A stretch of 64,000 bases of DNA from an uncultured Clostridia bacterium (GCA_947629005.1 CANRCD010000001.1:62001-126000), one strand, 5' to 3'; shown: positions 27,757 through 36,691, counted from the stretch's first letter. A program made the numbers and translations. Notes: generated from the sequence alone by a model not told the origin.

Positions 27757-29193
27757 TTATTTTAATAATTCGTTTGAGAACTCTGTGAACTCAAACCGTC
27801 CGCGGTTCAGGCTATAAACCAGAGAGGGCCGCGCCTTAATGTAGAAATCTCCGGACAGAGGCTCGGACGCGTCGGCCGTTTCGGGCTCGGGCTCGTCCTC
27901 GGGGGCGAAAACCAGCCTGTCGTACAGCTTGTATATCTTCTGTTTAGTCAGCTTTTCAACGGAGAATCCGTTCATGCGGCAGAACTCAATGGCCAGTGCC
28001 CGCACCGCGCCGGTCAGGGCGCTTTCGCGCGCCATGGCCTCGGTGTATACCGCCAGCAGCTTTTTTGCTAAGTCGTCGGCCCCGCTTGAGCGCACAGAGC
28101 TGATGACGCTTTCGCTGAGGGCGGCGCGCTCCTCGGGCGTCATGTCCCGTATCTGGCGGAGACGGGCGGCCATCTGCTCTGCGTCGTCGAAAGAGTAGCC
28201 GTTTACGCCGTCCACCACTTGACCGGCATTGAGCGGGTCGGTGAGCTGGAGTACGGGCAGACCTCCGGCCATGCCCTCAAGCATGGAGATGGAGTTAGTG
28301 TCTGACAGAGAGGCGGTAACATATATGTCGCCGATAGCGATGTAGGGGGGCATATCGTCGTGTTCCACCCTGCCGGTGAAGATGACCTGCTCCCCAAGGC
28401 CGAGGTCTTTGGCCTGCGCCTCAAGCTCGGGACGCACCGGTCCGTCGCCAACGATGACGAGGCGTATGCGGTCCTCGGGAGTCACGGCCTCGTTCCAGAA
28501 GCCGAGCAGTACGTCAACGCTTTTCTCGCGTCCCAGCCGCCCCACGAACACGGCTACAGTTTCGCCTTGTTTTATGCCAAGCCGCGCCTTCAGCGCGGCT
28601 TTTTCGCTGTCGCTCACGCTGTCGGGGGCAAAGGAACTGAGCTCAGCGGCGTTGTTAATGACATTGACCGGCGTTTTTACTCCAATTTCCTTAAGATACT
28701 GCTCCACCTTGCGGCTGGGGCCGGTTATAGCGTCGGCGTTGTTCGCCACGTGCAGAAAGTACTGACGCGCAAGTTTTGTCGCCGGACGGGAGAGAGTTTT
28801 CGGCGCGATGTAATAAACGTACTCATCGTACATCGTGTGCATGGTGTATACCATGGGCACGTTAAGGTAGCGGGCCATCATTATGCCGCTTTGGCCGATG
28901 CTGAACTCGGTGTGAATGTGTATCACGTCCGGATCAAATTCCTTGATAAGACTGCGGCGATGGCGGCTTATGGGCGAAGCTATGGGATAGCCGTAAAGGC
29001 GTTTCACTCCCTTGGCGGCGGGGCAGTGCAGCACGCCGCGCCCGTCTATATAGTGGTGCTGGCAGTCCGAGTCGGCGGTTACGATAAGCACCTCGTGTCC
29101 GAGGTCGCGCAGCCCCTGTGAAAGCAGCTTTACGTGCGTAACCACGCCGTTTATATATGGCTCATATACCTCAACAAACATTGCGATTTTCAT
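27757..29193 (-). CDS. Glycosyltransferase family 4 (GT-B)
   Basis: The 478-residue enzyme has an N-terminal GT-B half (MKIAMFVEVYEPYINGV, HIHTEFSIGQSG) and a C-terminal nucleotide-sugar half (FVGRLGREKSVDVLL, VIVGDGPVRPELE, GRVEHDDMPPYIAIGD). The first acidic residue of the family E-x7-E motif appears to be Asp here (SDTNSISMLEGM). It resembles diacylglycerol alpha-glucosyltransferases that make membrane glycolipids, and has a C-terminal extension of about 90 residues. AAGGAG precedes the ATG. It follows the DUF4250 gene by 11 bp. The acceptor is inferred. Confidence 0.9.
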   Translation of the reverse strand: MKIAMFVEVYEPYINGVVTHVKLLSQGLRDLGHEVLIVTADSDCQHHYIDGRGVLHCPAAKGVKRLYGYPIASPISRHRRSLIKEFDPDVIHIHTEFSIGQSGIMMARYLNVPMVYTMHTMYDEYVYYIAPKTLSRPATKLARQYFLHVANNADAITGPSRKVEQYLKEIGVKTPVNVINNAAELSSFAPDSVSDSEKAALKARLGIKQGETVAVFVGRLGREKSVDVLLGFWNEAVTPEDRIRLVIVGDGPVRPELEAQAKDLGLGEQVIFTGRVEHDDMPPYIAIGDIYVTASLSDTNSISMLEGMAGGLPVLQLTDPLNAGQVVDGVNGYSFDDAEQMAARLRQIRDMTPEERAALSESVISSVRSSGADDLAKKLLAVYTEAMARESALTGAVRALAIEFCRMNGFSVEKLTKQKIYKLYDRLVFAPEDEPEPETADASEPLSGDFYIKARPSLVYSLNRGRFEFTEFSNELLK

Positions 29194-29204
29194 GACTGTT
29201 CTCC

Positions 29205-29396
29205 TTAATTTTCGTTCTTTACGGCCACAAAGGCGTTGAGCGGCTTATCGTAGCGGAAACCTATGACCGCAAGCGCGGCCTTTATCTCGTCCTCGTTTTC
29301 CCCTTCGGCGGCGCACAGCTCGGCGAGAGAGGAATATCTGTCGCGGAGCCAAGTGTTTATCAGGCTCAGCAGGATATTTGCGTCCTTTGGCAGCAT
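29205..29396 (-). CDS. DUF4250 domain-containing small protein
   Basis: The 63-residue product starts MLPKDANILLSLINTWLRD and has IGFRYDKPLNAFV near the end, matching the DUF4250 family of short cytoplasmic proteins of unknown function in Clostridia. GGAGG lies 8 nt before this ATG. Upstream in-frame ATGs lie in promoter DNA. It shares a promoter with the glycosyltransferase gene. Confidence 0.85.
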   Translation of the reverse strand: MLPKDANILLSLINTWLRDRYSSLAELCAAEGENEDEIKAALAVIGFRYDKPLNAFVAVKNEN

Positions 29397-29422
29397 AATT
29401 TTACCTCCGTAAGTTTTTCTAT

Positions 29423-29452
29423 ATTTTATCATAAGTATGGTAAAAATGTAAA
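29423..29452 (-). promoter_or_regulatory. Promoter of the DUF4250-glycosyltransferase operon
   Basis: On the minus strand TTTACA (complement of 29447-29452) and TAAAAT (complement of 29423-29428) are 18 bp apart. Confidence 0.6.
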
Positions 29453-29471
29453 GAGGGATTTCAAAAAAATG

Positions 29472-29500
29472 TTGATTTATCTAAAAAAGTGTAGTATAAT
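29472..29500 (+). promoter_or_regulatory. Sigma-A promoter of zapA
   Basis: TTGATT (29472-29477) and TATAAT (29495-29500) are 17 bp apart, 42 bp before the zapA start. Confidence 0.78.
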
Positions 29501-29542
29501 AAAATAAGTGTAATATGTGTGAATCAATACGAGGTGATAAAA

Positions 29543-29926
29543 ATGGCCGAAAAAACCAAGACTGTCGTTAAGATAAACAACGCTGAGTACGCCATATCCA
29601 GCAGCGCGCCCGAGGAATACGTGCGCAGCATATCCTATTACGTGGATAAAAAGATACAGGAGATATCGCAGGGCGACAGGCGGCTTTCCACGTCCATGGC
29701 CGCGGTGCTGGCCTGCGTGAACATTGCGGACGAGCTGTTTCAGGCCAAGGAGGAAAACGAAGGCCTTACAGCCAAAACCGTTGAGCTCGCCAACGACGCC
29801 GGTGAGGCGAGGCTTGCGCTCGAGAAAAAAAGCGCCGAGTGCACCAAGCTCACAAACGAAAATCAGGCCCTAAGGATAAATATAGCCCGACTTGAAACCA
29901 AGCTCGAGGGCACGCCCCGCAGGTGA
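29543..29926 (+). CDS. zapA: Cell division protein ZapA
   Basis: The 127-residue protein stabilises FtsZ filaments. The N-terminal globular part (TVVKINNAEYAISSSAPEEYVRSISYYVDKKI) and the long C-terminal coiled coil (about 60-122) match ZapA. GAGGTG at 29531-29536 fits the ATG at 29543. The stop overlaps the next start as TGATG. Confidence 0.92.
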   Translation: MAEKTKTVVKINNAEYAISSSAPEEYVRSISYYVDKKIQEISQGDRRLSTSMAAVLACVNIADELFQAKEENEGLTAKTVELANDAGEARLALEKKSAECTKLTNENQALRINIARLETKLEGTPRR

Positions 29927-31971
29927 TGACGGCGGAGCTGCTCTCTCCCGCGGGAGACGCGGAGTGCCTGCGCGCGGCGGCTCTCGCAGGCGCGGACGCG
30001 GTCTATATCGGCGAGAGAAATTTCAGCGCCAGAAAGGGCGCGAAAAACTTTACATGGGATGAAATAGCCGAGGCTTCGGCTTTCTGCCGCGAGCGCGGGG
30101 TAAAGCTGTATCTCGCGCTGAACACTCTCATCCGTTACGGCGAGGAGAAATCCGCTGCCGAAGCCGTGGCGCTTGCGGCAAAAAACGGCGTTGACGCACT
30201 GATAATTCAGGATTTGGGGCTTATGAAAATTGCGTCGGAAGTCTGCCCCTCGCTGCCTCTTCACGCGAGCACCCAGCTAGCCGCCCACACCGCAGGGGAT
30301 GTGCGGACGCTGATGAAGCTGGGCTTTTCACGTGTGGTATTAAGTCGTGAGCTGAGCCGCGATGAAATAGCGAAGATTTACGCCGAAACCGGCTGCGAGA
30401 TAGAGGCATTTGCCCACGGCGCGCTCTGCGTGTGCTTTTCGGGACGCTGCCTGATGAGCAGCTTTATCGGCGGGCGGAGCGGTAACCGCGGCTCTTGCGC
30501 GCAGCCGTGCCGCAAGCTTTACTCCGCCGAGGGAAAGAACGGCTTTTTCCTGAGCCCGCGCGACCTTTGCCTTGTGAAAAGGCTCGAGGATATGAAAAAA
30601 GCCGGCGTCGTCAGCTTCAAAATCGAAGGGCGCATGAAAAGCCCCGAGTACGTTGCCTTGGTAACCTCAATCTACCGCAGGGCCCTTGACGGCGAACCTC
30701 TGACAGAGGGCGATATGGCCGATCTGCGCGGGATATTCTCCCGCGGGGGAGAATTCACCGAGGGCTGGTTTTCCGGCAAAAACACGCCGGAAATGATGAA
30801 CTATGCCCTTTCAAACGATAATATCTCCGCTTCTGCCCCGAAGGAACTGCTTATCCGCGCCCGCGCCATCTACCGCGCCGGAGTGGAGCGGCAGTCCGTG
30901 GCTCTTCGCGCGGAACTCACCGCCAGAGAGGGAGAACCGCTTTGCCTTGCTGTCAGCGATGGCGAACATACCGCCGCCGCTCGGGGTAAGCCTCCCGAAA
31001 AGGCCGTGGGCGCGGCCCTGACGGCTGAAAAGGCCGAGGATAGATTGAAAAAAACCGGCGGAACGCCTTATTTTATAAGAAGCTTCGGCGCGGACATCGC
31101 CCCCGGGCTGTTCGTTCCGGCGGCGGAGCTTAACGCCCTGCGCCGCTCATGCTTCGGGGCTTTGGGCAAAATGCGCCGCGCCCTGCCCGAAAGGGAGGTT
31201 TTCCCCTTCTCTCCTCAGCCGGAGGTGAAAAAAGAGCCGCGCGAGGTTAGCCTTATAGCTGAGGTAACGACAAGGGAGCAGCTTTCGGCGGCCGTTGAAG
31301 CCGATAAGGTCATTGTGCCGCTTGCCCTTCTTGACAGCGCGGAATTAAAGAAAAATTACGCGGCGTCACTGCCGCAAATCATACTTGACGTGGCGTCCGT
31401 GCGGCGCCGTCTTGGCCGTTTGCCGAAGGGAACGGAGGTATATTCATCTACGCTCGGCGGCCTCGCCCTTATCCGCGAAGCGGGGCTCGCGCCCGCCGGC
31501 GATTTTGGTCTCAACGTCAGCAACGTGAGCTGTGCGCGGGTTCTGGCCGGCTTTGCGGAAAGGCTGACGCTCTCGCCCGAACTCAATCTGCGGGAAATAT
31601 CCGCAATTGCCGCGGCCTCACCCGTACCGCTCGAGGTCATAGCCTACGGGAGACAGAGGGTGATGGTCAGCCGAGCGTGTATCATACGCGGCGTCCGCGG
31701 TAAGTGCGGCTGTGAAAGCCCTCTCGTACTGCGTGATAAAACCGGCGCAGAGTTTACTGTCCTCGGCGACAGTGAAACTCACCTCAACACCGTGCTCAAT
31801 TCCCGTCCGACCTTTATGGCCGACAGGCTTGCCGAGCTGCGCCGCGCCGGCGCGGATATAAGGCTTTGCTTTACCACGGAGTCCGCCCGCGAGGCGCGCG
31901 GTGTAATACGTAAATACCGCCGCGGCGGCGAAGCCGAGGGCGAATTTACAAGAGGATATTTTTTCAAGTGA
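29926..31971 (+). CDS. U32 family protein with DUF3656 region (RlhA-like)
   Basis: The 681-residue protein starts with a TIM-barrel-like U32 domain (ELLSPAGDAECLRAA, VYIGERNFSARK) and has the U32 signature EAFAHGALCVCFSGRCLMSS (about 165-185) plus GSCAQPCRK, cysteines thought to bind an iron-sulfur cluster. The C-terminal half resembles DUF3656. U32 proteins of this length include the 23S rRNA hydroxylase RlhA, while shorter ones modify tRNA; a peptidase role is doubtful. It overlaps zapA by one base; coupling of these two genes is common in Clostridia. The RNA target is inferred. Confidence 0.87.
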   Translation: MTAELLSPAGDAECLRAAALAGADAVYIGERNFSARKGAKNFTWDEIAEASAFCRERGVKLYLALNTLIRYGEEKSAAEAVALAAKNGVDALIIQDLGLMKIASEVCPSLPLHASTQLAAHTAGDVRTLMKLGFSRVVLSRELSRDEIAKIYAETGCEIEAFAHGALCVCFSGRCLMSSFIGGRSGNRGSCAQPCRKLYSAEGKNGFFLSPRDLCLVKRLEDMKKAGVVSFKIEGRMKSPEYVALVTSIYRRALDGEPLTEGDMADLRGIFSRGGEFTEGWFSGKNTPEMMNYALSNDNISASAPKELLIRARAIYRAGVERQSVALRAELTAREGEPLCLAVSDGEHTAAARGKPPEKAVGAALTAEKAEDRLKKTGGTPYFIRSFGADIAPGLFVPAAELNALRRSCFGALGKMRRALPEREVFPFSPQPEVKKEPREVSLIAEVTTREQLSAAVEADKVIVPLALLDSAELKKNYAASLPQIILDVASVRRRLGRLPKGTEVYSSTLGGLALIREAGLAPAGDFGLNVSNVSCARVLAGFAERLTLSPELNLREISAIAAASPVPLEVIAYGRQRVMVSRACIIRGVRGKCGCESPLVLRDKTGAEFTVLGDSETHLNTVLNSRPTFMADRLAELRRAGADIRLCFTTESAREARGVIRKYRRGGEAEGEFTRGYFFK

Positions 31972-32001
31972 TTTCAAGTTATTAATATAGGAGGAATTAT
32001 T

Positions 32002-33351
32002 ATGGGTAAATTATTTGGCACCGACGGCGTGCGAGGAGTTGCTAACTCGGAACTCACCGCCGAGCTGGCGCTTAAAATCGGTCGGGCGGGGGCATACGTG
32101 CTTGGCAAGGAAAAAAAGGGCCGTGTGCGTATCCTCATCGGCATGGATACCCGCATAAGCGGCCAGATGCTTGAGGCCGCCCTTGTGGCCGGCGTGACGA
32201 GCATGGGCGCCGAGGCGATTTGTATCGGCGTGGCGCCGACTCCGGCCATCGCCTACATAACCCGCAAGCACGGCTACGACGCGGGCATCGTGGTTTCCGC
32301 GTCGCATAACAGCTATGAGTTCAACGGAATAAAGTTCTTCAACTCCAAGGGCTACAAGCTGCCCGATTCAACCGAGGAGGAAATAGAGGAGCTTGTTCTG
32401 AGTCCCGAGCCGAAAATGGAGCTTCCCACGCACGGGGGGCTCGGCACAATGCGCCGCGGCGAATATATGCTCCGTGAATACGTGGACTTTGCCGCCGAGA
32501 TCGTGCCGGTTGACCTGACGGGAATGAAAATTGCGCTCGACTGCGCCAACGGCGCGTCCTCGTCGTGCAGCCCCGCGGCCTTCCGCCGCCTTGGCGCGGA
32601 GGTGCTTGTTATCAATAACGACCCCAGCGGCGTCAACATCAATAACGGCTGCGGCTCAACGCATATAGAGGGGCTTCAGCGCTTTGTGGTAGATAACGGC
32701 TGCGACTTCGGATTTGCCTTCGACGGCGACGCCGACCGTGTTCTCGCCGTGGACAACAAGGGCGCCCTCATAGACGGCGACGTAATCATGGCTATATGCG
32801 GCGTTTATATGAAGAGGAAGGGAACCCTTCGCGGCAACACTATCGTCGCCACTGTAATGAGCAATCTTGGCCTGTTCCTAATGGGTGAGGAGCAGGATAT
32901 ACATATCCCCAGAACCAAGGTGGGCGACCGCTATGTGCTGGAGGAAATGCTCAAGAACGACTATGTGCTCGGCGGCGAGCAGAGCGGCCACATCATTTTC
33001 CGCGAATACAACACCACCGGCGACGGCCTTGTCAGCGCGCTAAATTTCGCCCGTGTGGTGAAAGAGAGCGGACAGACCGTCGAGGAGCTCCGCAAGGTAA
33101 TCAACATTCTTCCTCAAGTGCTTGAAAACGCCAAGGTGAAAAAGAGCGGCGATACGCGCTATGCCGATGATGAAGTAATCACCGCCGAAATAACGCGGCT
33201 TGAGGAAAAATTCAGCGGCAAGGGCCGCGTCCTGATACGCCCCAGCGGCACCGAGCCTTTGGTGCGCGTGATGATAGAGGGCGAAAACAGGGACGAGATT
33301 GCCGCCGACGCTAAGGCTCTGGCCGCACTTATTGAGGAACGGCTGGGCTGA
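32002..33351 (+). CDS. glmM: Phosphoglucosamine mutase
   Basis: The 449-residue enzyme converts glucosamine-6-phosphate to glucosamine-1-phosphate for UDP-GlcNAc and peptidoglycan. It has FGTDGVRG at the start, the phosphoserine loop VSASHN (about S101), the metal loop DGDADR (about 240-245), the sugar loop GGEQSGH and the phosphate loop RPSGTEPLVRVM. GGAGG fits the ATG. The stop overlaps the start of the acyltransferase gene. Confidence 0.97.
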   Translation: MGKLFGTDGVRGVANSELTAELALKIGRAGAYVLGKEKKGRVRILIGMDTRISGQMLEAALVAGVTSMGAEAICIGVAPTPAIAYITRKHGYDAGIVVSASHNSYEFNGIKFFNSKGYKLPDSTEEEIEELVLSPEPKMELPTHGGLGTMRRGEYMLREYVDFAAEIVPVDLTGMKIALDCANGASSSCSPAAFRRLGAEVLVINNDPSGVNINNGCGSTHIEGLQRFVVDNGCDFGFAFDGDADRVLAVDNKGALIDGDVIMAICGVYMKRKGTLRGNTIVATVMSNLGLFLMGEEQDIHIPRTKVGDRYVLEEMLKNDYVLGGEQSGHIIFREYNTTGDGLVSALNFARVVKESGQTVEELRKVINILPQVLENAKVKKSGDTRYADDEVITAEITRLEEKFSGKGRVLIRPSGTEPLVRVMIEGENRDEIAADAKALAALIEERLG

Positions 33352-34841
33352 TGGGCGGCTTTGACGGATATTTTGAAAAGGAAAACTACTTTCTCCCGTG
33401 GAATACCCTCTCCGACGCGCAAAAGGAGGAGCAGCGACTATGGCAGGCGGAGCTTTCCGCCCGACTTGGTCTTATGTGCGGCGACGGCTGCGTAATCTCG
33501 CCCGAGGCATATATTTACGAGGCCAAAATTGCGCTCGGCAGCGGAGTTAAGATTGCAAGCCACGCCCTGCTCCGAAGACTTGAGCTGACAATGGGCGACG
33601 ACTGCACGGTGAATTCCTTTGCTGTGCTCCACGGAAAAATCACCGTGGGCAGCCATGTAAGCATAGCTCCCGGGGCAAAACTTTTCGGAGAAAACCACGT
33701 TTTTGAGAGGAACGACATACCGTTTAAACAGCAGGGCTGCACCCGAAAGGGCATAATCATAGGCGATGATGTATGGATAGGCGCCGACGCAGTTATTGTT
33801 GACGGCGTGACAGTCGGCAGCCATGTTGTAATCGCCGCGGGAGCCGTCGTGACAAAGGATGTTCCCGACTACGTCCTTGCGGGCGGTAATCCGGCGCGGG
33901 TTATTCGCGACCGCAGGGCCGCCGAGGCCGGCGGAAGCGAGATGGGCCGCCTTATAGAAAGCTTCGGCAAAAGGGCGCGGTCACAATGGCGCTCCGCCGT
34001 TGAGAGCTGTGAGGGCGAGCTGATTGAAATCCGCCCTTGGTGCGACGCGGCTGAGATATCGGCCATGTTCGGCGAAGCTCCGCCATTCCTTTCGCGGGAG
34101 GACTATATAAAAAAGCTACACTCTATGGAGAGCGACAGGCACAGCTACGAGACCGTGCTCTCGGTGGGTTATGCCCTTAAGGCGCTGGGCGAAAGCCTTA
34201 ACGCGCCTTTCCGCTATGTGGAAAATATTGATATCTGCGGCTATCTTTCGTCCCTTCCATGGAATACCGACGCTTGGGACGCCGGTCACAACGTCGATAT
34301 TTTGGCCACTGCCATGTACTTCAACCGCACCGAATTTGGCCTTAAAATCTCGGAAAACGAGCTTTTTGGCTGGCTCAACACGCATATCTCTCCGCAGACG
34401 GGAATGTGGGGCAGGGGCAAAGACGGCTGCATGACGCTCCCCATAAACGGCTGGTACCGCGTGGCGCGTGGTTTGTACGGTCAGTTCGGAGCGCCGGCGC
34501 CGTTCGCGGAAATGACGATAGATACCGTCCTTGCGCACAGCGGCCCCGCCATGCCGCGGAGCGCCTGCTATACGCTTGACACGGTTTATCCGCTCTGGCT
34601 TTGTTCTCTCCAGACCAAGCGCCGCCTGACCGAGGGACAGGCATGGGCTGCGGAGCGTCTGCGCGAGATTATACCCGCATGGAAAAACGGCTTTGGCTTT
34701 GAGCTGGGCGGCGAGGTAAGCCTCAAGGGTACTGAAATGTGGCTCAGCATAATTTATAACCTCTGTAAGTACATCGGCAGGGAGGAACTCCTCGGTTATA
34801 GGCCGCGGGGGGTACATTTTATCGACAAATATTTTTGTTGA
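33351..34841 (+). CDS. Hexapeptide-repeat acyltransferase fused to an unrecognised C-terminal domain
   Basis: The product is 496 residues. Residues about 40-190 form a left-handed beta-helix acyltransferase with the likely catalytic His in GENHVF and the typical end IGDDVWIGADAVIVDGV...AGGNPARVIRDR. Residues about 200-496 do not look like part of that family: they contain repeated helix-rich, Trp- and Tyr-rich segments (NTDAWDAGHNVDILATAMYFN, LNTHISPQTGMWG, INGWYRVARGLYGQFG, TLDTVYPLWLCSLQ) reminiscent of an (alpha/alpha)6 barrel. It is coupled to glmM by a one-base overlap, which hints at an amino-sugar or cell-envelope substrate. No signal peptide. The acyltransferase half is firm; the other half is open. 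Confidence 0.82.
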   Translation: MGGFDGYFEKENYFLPWNTLSDAQKEEQRLWQAELSARLGLMCGDGCVISPEAYIYEAKIALGSGVKIASHALLRRLELTMGDDCTVNSFAVLHGKITVGSHVSIAPGAKLFGENHVFERNDIPFKQQGCTRKGIIIGDDVWIGADAVIVDGVTVGSHVVIAAGAVVTKDVPDYVLAGGNPARVIRDRRAAEAGGSEMGRLIESFGKRARSQWRSAVESCEGELIEIRPWCDAAEISAMFGEAPPFLSREDYIKKLHSMESDRHSYETVLSVGYALKALGESLNAPFRYVENIDICGYLSSLPWNTDAWDAGHNVDILATAMYFNRTEFGLKISENELFGWLNTHISPQTGMWGRGKDGCMTLPINGWYRVARGLYGQFGAPAPFAEMTIDTVLAHSGPAMPRSACYTLDTVYPLWLCSLQTKRRLTEGQAWAAERLREIIPAWKNGFGFELGGEVSLKGTEMWLSIIYNLCKYIGREELLGYRPRGVHFIDKYFC

Positions 34842-34865
34842 CATTTTTTAAAAATATGATATAAT
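34838..34865 (+). promoter_or_regulatory. Sigma-A promoter of rnj
   Basis: TTGACA (34838-34843) and TATAAT (34860-34865) are 16 bp apart. The -35 hexamer overlaps the stop codon of the upstream acyltransferase gene. Confidence 0.86.
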
Positions 34866-34916
34866 AGCTTCAATTGATGTGTTCGTGATATATATGGAAA
34901 ACTTTAGGAGGATTTT

Positions 34917-36584
34917 ATGGCAAAAAAATCAAAATTAAAAATTATCCCTCTTGGCGGAGTTCAGGAGATAGGCAAAAACCTCACCGTATTTGAATACGGC
35001 GGGGAAATTCTTGTGCTGGACTGCGGTATGGCTTTCCCTGACGACAGTATGTACGGCGTGGACAGCGTTATACCAGACATGACCTACCTTTTCAACAATA
35101 AGGACAAAGTGAAGGGCGTAGTTATCACCCACGGCCATGAGGACCATATCGGCAGCATACCTTATCTGCTTAAAACAATTAACGTGCCGGTCTACGCGAC
35201 AAGACTCACCATCGGCCTTATAGAGCACAAGCTCGCCGAGCACGGTATCCTGAGCGTTTCAAAGCTAAACAGCATACAGGCCGGAGACAGCGTTAAGATC
35301 GGCAAAAACTTCAAGGTTGAGTTTATCCGTGTGAACCATAGTATTAGCGACGCCGTCGGCATGGCTATCACCACACCGGTCGGCACCGTGGTTCACACCG
35401 GCGATTTTAAAATCGACTGCACGCCCATAATGGGCACAATGATAGATTTGGCGCGCTTCGGCGAGCTCGGCAAAAACGGCGTGCTCGCCCTCATGAGCGA
35501 CAGCACGAACGTGGAACGCCCCGGATACACGATGAGCGAGCGTACCGTCGGCGAAAAGTTTGAGGAAATTTTTAAAAATACCCGTCAGCGTATTTTTATC
35601 GCTACCTTTGCTTCCAATGTGGACAGGGTGCAGCAGATTATTGACGCCGCGGTGCATAACCGCCGTAAGGTGGCGGTTTCGGGCCGAAGCATGGTGAATA
35701 TTATCGAAACGGCGTCCCTGCTCGGTTACCTCAAAATACCCGAGGGTACGATGATTCCCATAGAGGATATCAAAAAGTATAACCCGCACCAGCTCGTCAT
35801 TGTAACAACCGGCAGTCAGGGCGAGCCGATGAGCGCCCTCACTCGGATTGCCTTCTCCGACCACAGGCAGATAGAAATTAACCGCGGCGACCTTGTCATT
35901 ATTTCCGCCTCGCCAATACCCGGCAACGAAAAGACGGTCTCAAACGTGATAAACGAGCTGTACAAAAAGGGCGCCGACGTGATACATCAATCCCTGACCG
36001 AGGTTCACGTGTCGGGCCACGCCCGCCGCGAGGAGCTTAAAATAATCCTCGGCCTTGTGAAGCCCAAATACTTTATTCCCGTTCACGGTGAGGAGCGTCA
36101 CCTCAAGCGCCACGCCGAGCTGGGCGTGGAGATGGGCATTGATAAAAAGCGCGTTTTCCGCATGGAGATAGGTCAGGTACTCGAGATGGACGCAGCCGGC
36201 GCGAAGATAACAGGCTCCGTGCAGAGCGGGGCCGTGCTGGTGGATGGTTACGGCGTGGGCGATGTGGGCAACATCGTCCTGCGCGACAGGAAGCACCTTG
36301 CCGAGGATGGTATAATCATGGTGGTTATGGCGATTAATGCCAAGACGAATACCCTTGTTTCCGGACCGGAGATAATCAGCCGAGGCTTTATCTATATGCG
36401 GGAGAACGAGGCCATCATGGAGGAGCTCCGCCGCGTGGCGCAGGTCAGCGTGCAGGACGCTCTTCGCCAGCGCCAGCGCGACTGGAACACCGTCAAGGCC
36501 GGCGTAAAGAGCGCTCTGTCAAACTGTATTTACGACGGCACTCACAGGAAGCCGATGATACTTCCCGTTATACTGGAAGCATAG
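34917..36584 (+). CDS. rnj: Ribonuclease J
   Basis: The 555-residue metallo-beta-lactamase/beta-CASP nuclease degrades and matures RNA with 5'-to-3' exonuclease and endonuclease activity. It has the zinc motif HGHEDHIG (about 67-74), TGDFKID, SDSTN, the beta-CASP segment, HVSGHA and the C-terminal domain starting near GYGVGDVGN. AGGAGG precedes the ATG. It has its own strong promoter and is followed by a structured region and terminator. Confidence 0.96.
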   Translation: MAKKSKLKIIPLGGVQEIGKNLTVFEYGGEILVLDCGMAFPDDSMYGVDSVIPDMTYLFNNKDKVKGVVITHGHEDHIGSIPYLLKTINVPVYATRLTIGLIEHKLAEHGILSVSKLNSIQAGDSVKIGKNFKVEFIRVNHSISDAVGMAITTPVGTVVHTGDFKIDCTPIMGTMIDLARFGELGKNGVLALMSDSTNVERPGYTMSERTVGEKFEEIFKNTRQRIFIATFASNVDRVQQIIDAAVHNRRKVAVSGRSMVNIIETASLLGYLKIPEGTMIPIEDIKKYNPHQLVIVTTGSQGEPMSALTRIAFSDHRQIEINRGDLVIISASPIPGNEKTVSNVINELYKKGADVIHQSLTEVHVSGHARREELKIILGLVKPKYFIPVHGEERHLKRHAELGVEMGIDKKRVFRMEIGQVLEMDAAGAKITGSVQSGAVLVDGYGVGDVGNIVLRDRKHLAEDGIIMVVMAINAKTNTLVSGPEIISRGFIYMRENEAIMEELRRVAQVSVQDALRQRQRDWNTVKAGVKSALSNCIYDGTHRKPMILPVILEA

Positions 36585-36588
36585 CTAA

Positions 36589-36666
36589 TTTAAGTCGGGC
36601 CGTGTAAAAGTTGCTCTGTAACTTGGCCGCACGGGGTTCGGCTACTCAATGCCCATGTGATTTAAG
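36589..36666 (+). ncRNA. Structured 3' region of rnj, possible RNA element
   Basis: The 78-nt stretch can fold with an outer helix (TTTAAGTC with GATTTAAG, one G-T pair at each of two places, plus GGGC 36597-36600 with GCCC 36651-36654) and an inner nested hairpin (CGTG 36601-36604 with CACG 36630-36633; AAGTT 36608-36612 with AACTT 36620-36624). About 40 nt (36603-36642) resemble 46562-46603 after the ispH-rpsA gene. It precedes a terminator. Whether it is an independent RNA or part of the rnj mRNA cannot be told. Confidence 0.4.
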
Positions 36667-36691
36667 GCGGCCGGAGGCCGCCTTATTTTTT
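36664..36691 (+). terminator. Intrinsic terminator of rnj
   Basis: AAGGCGGCC (36664-36672) and GGCCGCCTT (36676-36684) form a 9-bp stem with a GGA loop, followed by ATTTTTT. Confidence 0.92.

Noticed and set aside
36589-36666. tRNA-like gene after rnj (GGGGTTCGGC looks like a T-arm)
   Set aside because: No acceptor stem, D-arm or anticodon arm of tRNA geometry can be drawn around it.
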